In this document: piece by piece, positions 64,000 to 64,000 of the stretch | Numbering within the stretch: position 1 is the first letter of the stretch | Layout: each line of letters starts with the position of its first letter | NCBI GenBank assembly: GCA_003116995.1 | Contig: BDSL01000015.1 | Span: 682,001 to 746,000 of the forward strand | Source of the DNA: Yamagishiella unicocca | Taxonomy: Eukaryota; Chlorophyta; Chlorophyceae; Chlamydomonadales; Volvocaceae | Direction of reading: 5' to 3' | Length of the DNA stretch: 64,000 bases | Notes under the pieces: model-generated | Databases searched by the model: none | What the model was told of the DNA's origin: nothing | The model's input: the letters and a program-made list of their open reading frames with translations, nothing else | Translations under genes and position numbers: made by a program

Positions 64000-64000
64000 A

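Overview
The window reads as nuclear DNA of a chlorophyte green alga, most likely Chlamydomonadales (volvocine type). The genes are GC-rich and cut by many short GT-AG introns full of minisatellites. Histone H3 and H4 are arranged as divergent pairs, H3 has an intron, and the histone genes end in a 3' palindrome. One intron holds a (TTTTAGGG)-type telomere-like array. Several proteins are plastid-related. I do not name a species. Protein identities come from reading motifs by eye; no database search was run.

Layout of the host part. 404-7058 (+) is a Kelch-repeat protein with a long low-complexity tail. 7059-13405 has no gene I can support. 13406-18133 (-) is a class I SAM-dependent methyltransferase of a bacterial-like family. 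18677-18877 (+) is a tiny acidic protein resembling plant SMAP1. 19904-27208 (-) is a dynamin of the ARC5/DRP5B type (chloroplast division), head to head with 27884-37565 (+), a bacterial-type organellar glycyl-tRNA synthetase with fused alpha and beta parts. A tRNA-Ile(UAU) with an intron lies at 40516-40609, in a stretch that is otherwise gene-poor and carries dispersed repeats. 43685-47234 (+) is an aldo-keto reductase whose first exon is unresolved.

Histone cluster and its invader. Three divergent H3(-)/H4(+) pairs lie at about 60.0-63.36 kb. Two of them are a 1061-bp near-perfect tandem duplication. All three H3 genes here consist only of exon 1 (45 codons plus one base) followed by a splice donor. 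The only H3 exon 2 in the window, with its own 3' palindrome, is at 47879-48151 (-), about 11.9 kb away. Between them is an apparently intact mobile element, about 48151-59730.

The element carries two genes on the + strand. The first can be read through 14 exons as a 1373-residue tyrosine recombinase-like protein with a novel N-terminal region. The second, in 3 exons, is a 698-residue Pif1-like helicase. I see no reverse transcriptase, DDE transposase or HUH Rep in it. A tyrosine recombinase plus Pif1 helicase element, sitting at the intron/exon-2 boundary of H3, is the best candidate here for an undescribed system.
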